Shown: one piece after another, positions 63,705 to 64,000 of the stretch | Position numbering within the stretch: the first letter of the stretch is position 1 | How the letters are laid out: each line of letters starts with the position of its first letter | Origin: an uncultured Pelagibacteraceae bacterium | GTDB lineage: Bacteria; Pseudomonadota; Alphaproteobacteria; Pelagibacterales; Pelagibacteraceae | Reading direction: 5' to 3' | Assembly (NCBI GenBank): GCA_902576765.1 | Contig: CACGWH010000001.1 | Coordinates: forward strand, 1-64,000 | DNA: 64,000 nt | Notes under the pieces: generated by a model | The model's input: only the letters and a program-made list of their open reading frames with translations | Told to the model about the DNA's origin: nothing | The model's database searches: none | Translations under genes and position numbers: made by a program

Positions 63705-64000
63705 ATGAATAAAATGCAAACTCTTTCAAAAAATCAGCAAATCATTTTTGATTTAATTGATAAATCACCTGAACCAATGAAAGCTTATGCAATACTTTTT
63801 AATGTTCAAAAAAAAGGGATTAAAGCTCCATTACAAGTATATCGAGCATTAGATAAGTTAGTTGAAATAGGAAAAATTCATAAAATTGAAAGCAGAAATG
63901 CCTTTATAGCCTGTCAAAATTCAAGCTGTCAGGTATCAAAAGCTACTGCATTTTCAATCTGTGAGATCTGTGAAAAAGTAACAGAAATTAGCAGTTCAAG
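63705..64000 (+). CDS. zur: Zur-type Fur-family repressor (3' truncated by window)
   Basis: The frame starts at ATG 63705 and runs off the window end after 98 codons. The winged helix part shows LSKNQQIIFDLIDKSPEPMKAYAILFNVQ and GIKAPLQVYRALDKLVEIGKIHKIES, and the metal part begins with C-x5-C and C-x2-C (ACQNSSCQ, SICEICEK). Its place as third gene in znuCB and the twin boxes upstream identify it as zinc-responsive rather than Fur. It likely represses its own operon and znuA. Confidence 0.9.
   Translation, partial: MNKMQTLSKNQQIIFDLIDKSPEPMKAYAILFNVQKKGIKAPLQVYRALDKLVEIGKIHKIESRNAFIACQNSSCQVSKATAFSICEICEKVTEISSS

Overview
The window reads as a piece of a streamlined marine alphaproteobacterial chromosome of the SAR11 clade (Pelagibacterales). 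The evidence is the very low GC content, spacers of a few bases or overlapping genes, weak or absent Shine-Dalgarno sites, Lys/Asn/Ile-rich proteins, a tandem SAM-II/SAM-V riboswitch before metY, and alphaproteobacterial gene orders (rpmF-plsX-ihfA-merR; argS-nagZ-scpAB-tatABC-serS; sdhE beside recG). No plasmid, prophage, CRISPR array, IS element or rRNA is visible. Four tRNAs are present: Glu(UUC), Pro(UGG), Ser(UGA) and Lys(UUU).

Layout. 1-5307: a membrane H+-pyrophosphatase (5' end outside the window), bamE, a cytochrome bc1 assembly chaperone, rpmF, plsX, ihfA, a MerR regulator, rpmG and a frame-disrupted chorismate mutase. 5351-12957: heme A synthase; metY under two stacked SAM riboswitches; rplM-rpsI; then argC, a small lipoprotein, homoserine dehydrogenase, a permease and a FkbM methyltransferase. 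12954-15149: an accessory-looking junction with a tyrosine recombinase, a dif-like inverted repeat at its start, a 57-residue membrane protein, a structured RNA of no family I recognise, and a one-domain O6-alkylguanine transferase. 15150-22068: a surface-sugar island (two transferases of different folds fused in one protein, a GDP-mannose dehydratase-like enzyme, GT4- and GT9-like transferases, a Frag1-like membrane protein) that ends with a GIY-YIG protein beside tRNA-Glu.

22104-44492 is mostly housekeeping: glpX, a BacA/SbmA-like transporter, a complex I accessory subunit, nhaA, a Gpx-like peroxidase, the minus-strand run PhnP-like/tatD/metG/holB/tmk/dac/RlpA-like/MltB-like/rarD, then sdhE|recG, a Tat-lipoprotein M48 protease, and tgt/ppi/coaD/gyrA/ssb. 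44582-60973 holds uvrA, a PuuD-like membrane protein, secF-secD-yajC, serS-tatC-tatB-tatA, scpB-scpA, nagZ, argS, dgt, erpA, xthA and an Ldh2-family dehydrogenase. 61016-64000 is a zinc-uptake locus: znuA diverges from znuC-znuB-zur across two Zur-box-like palindromes, and zur is cut by the window end.

The best candidates for something new are the structured RNA at 14222-14395 in front of the alkyltransferase gene, the palindromic recombinase-site-like repeat at 13878-13902, and the chorismate mutase split at an A10 run (5016-5307). All calls come from reading sequence and remembered family features; no database search or folding program was run.
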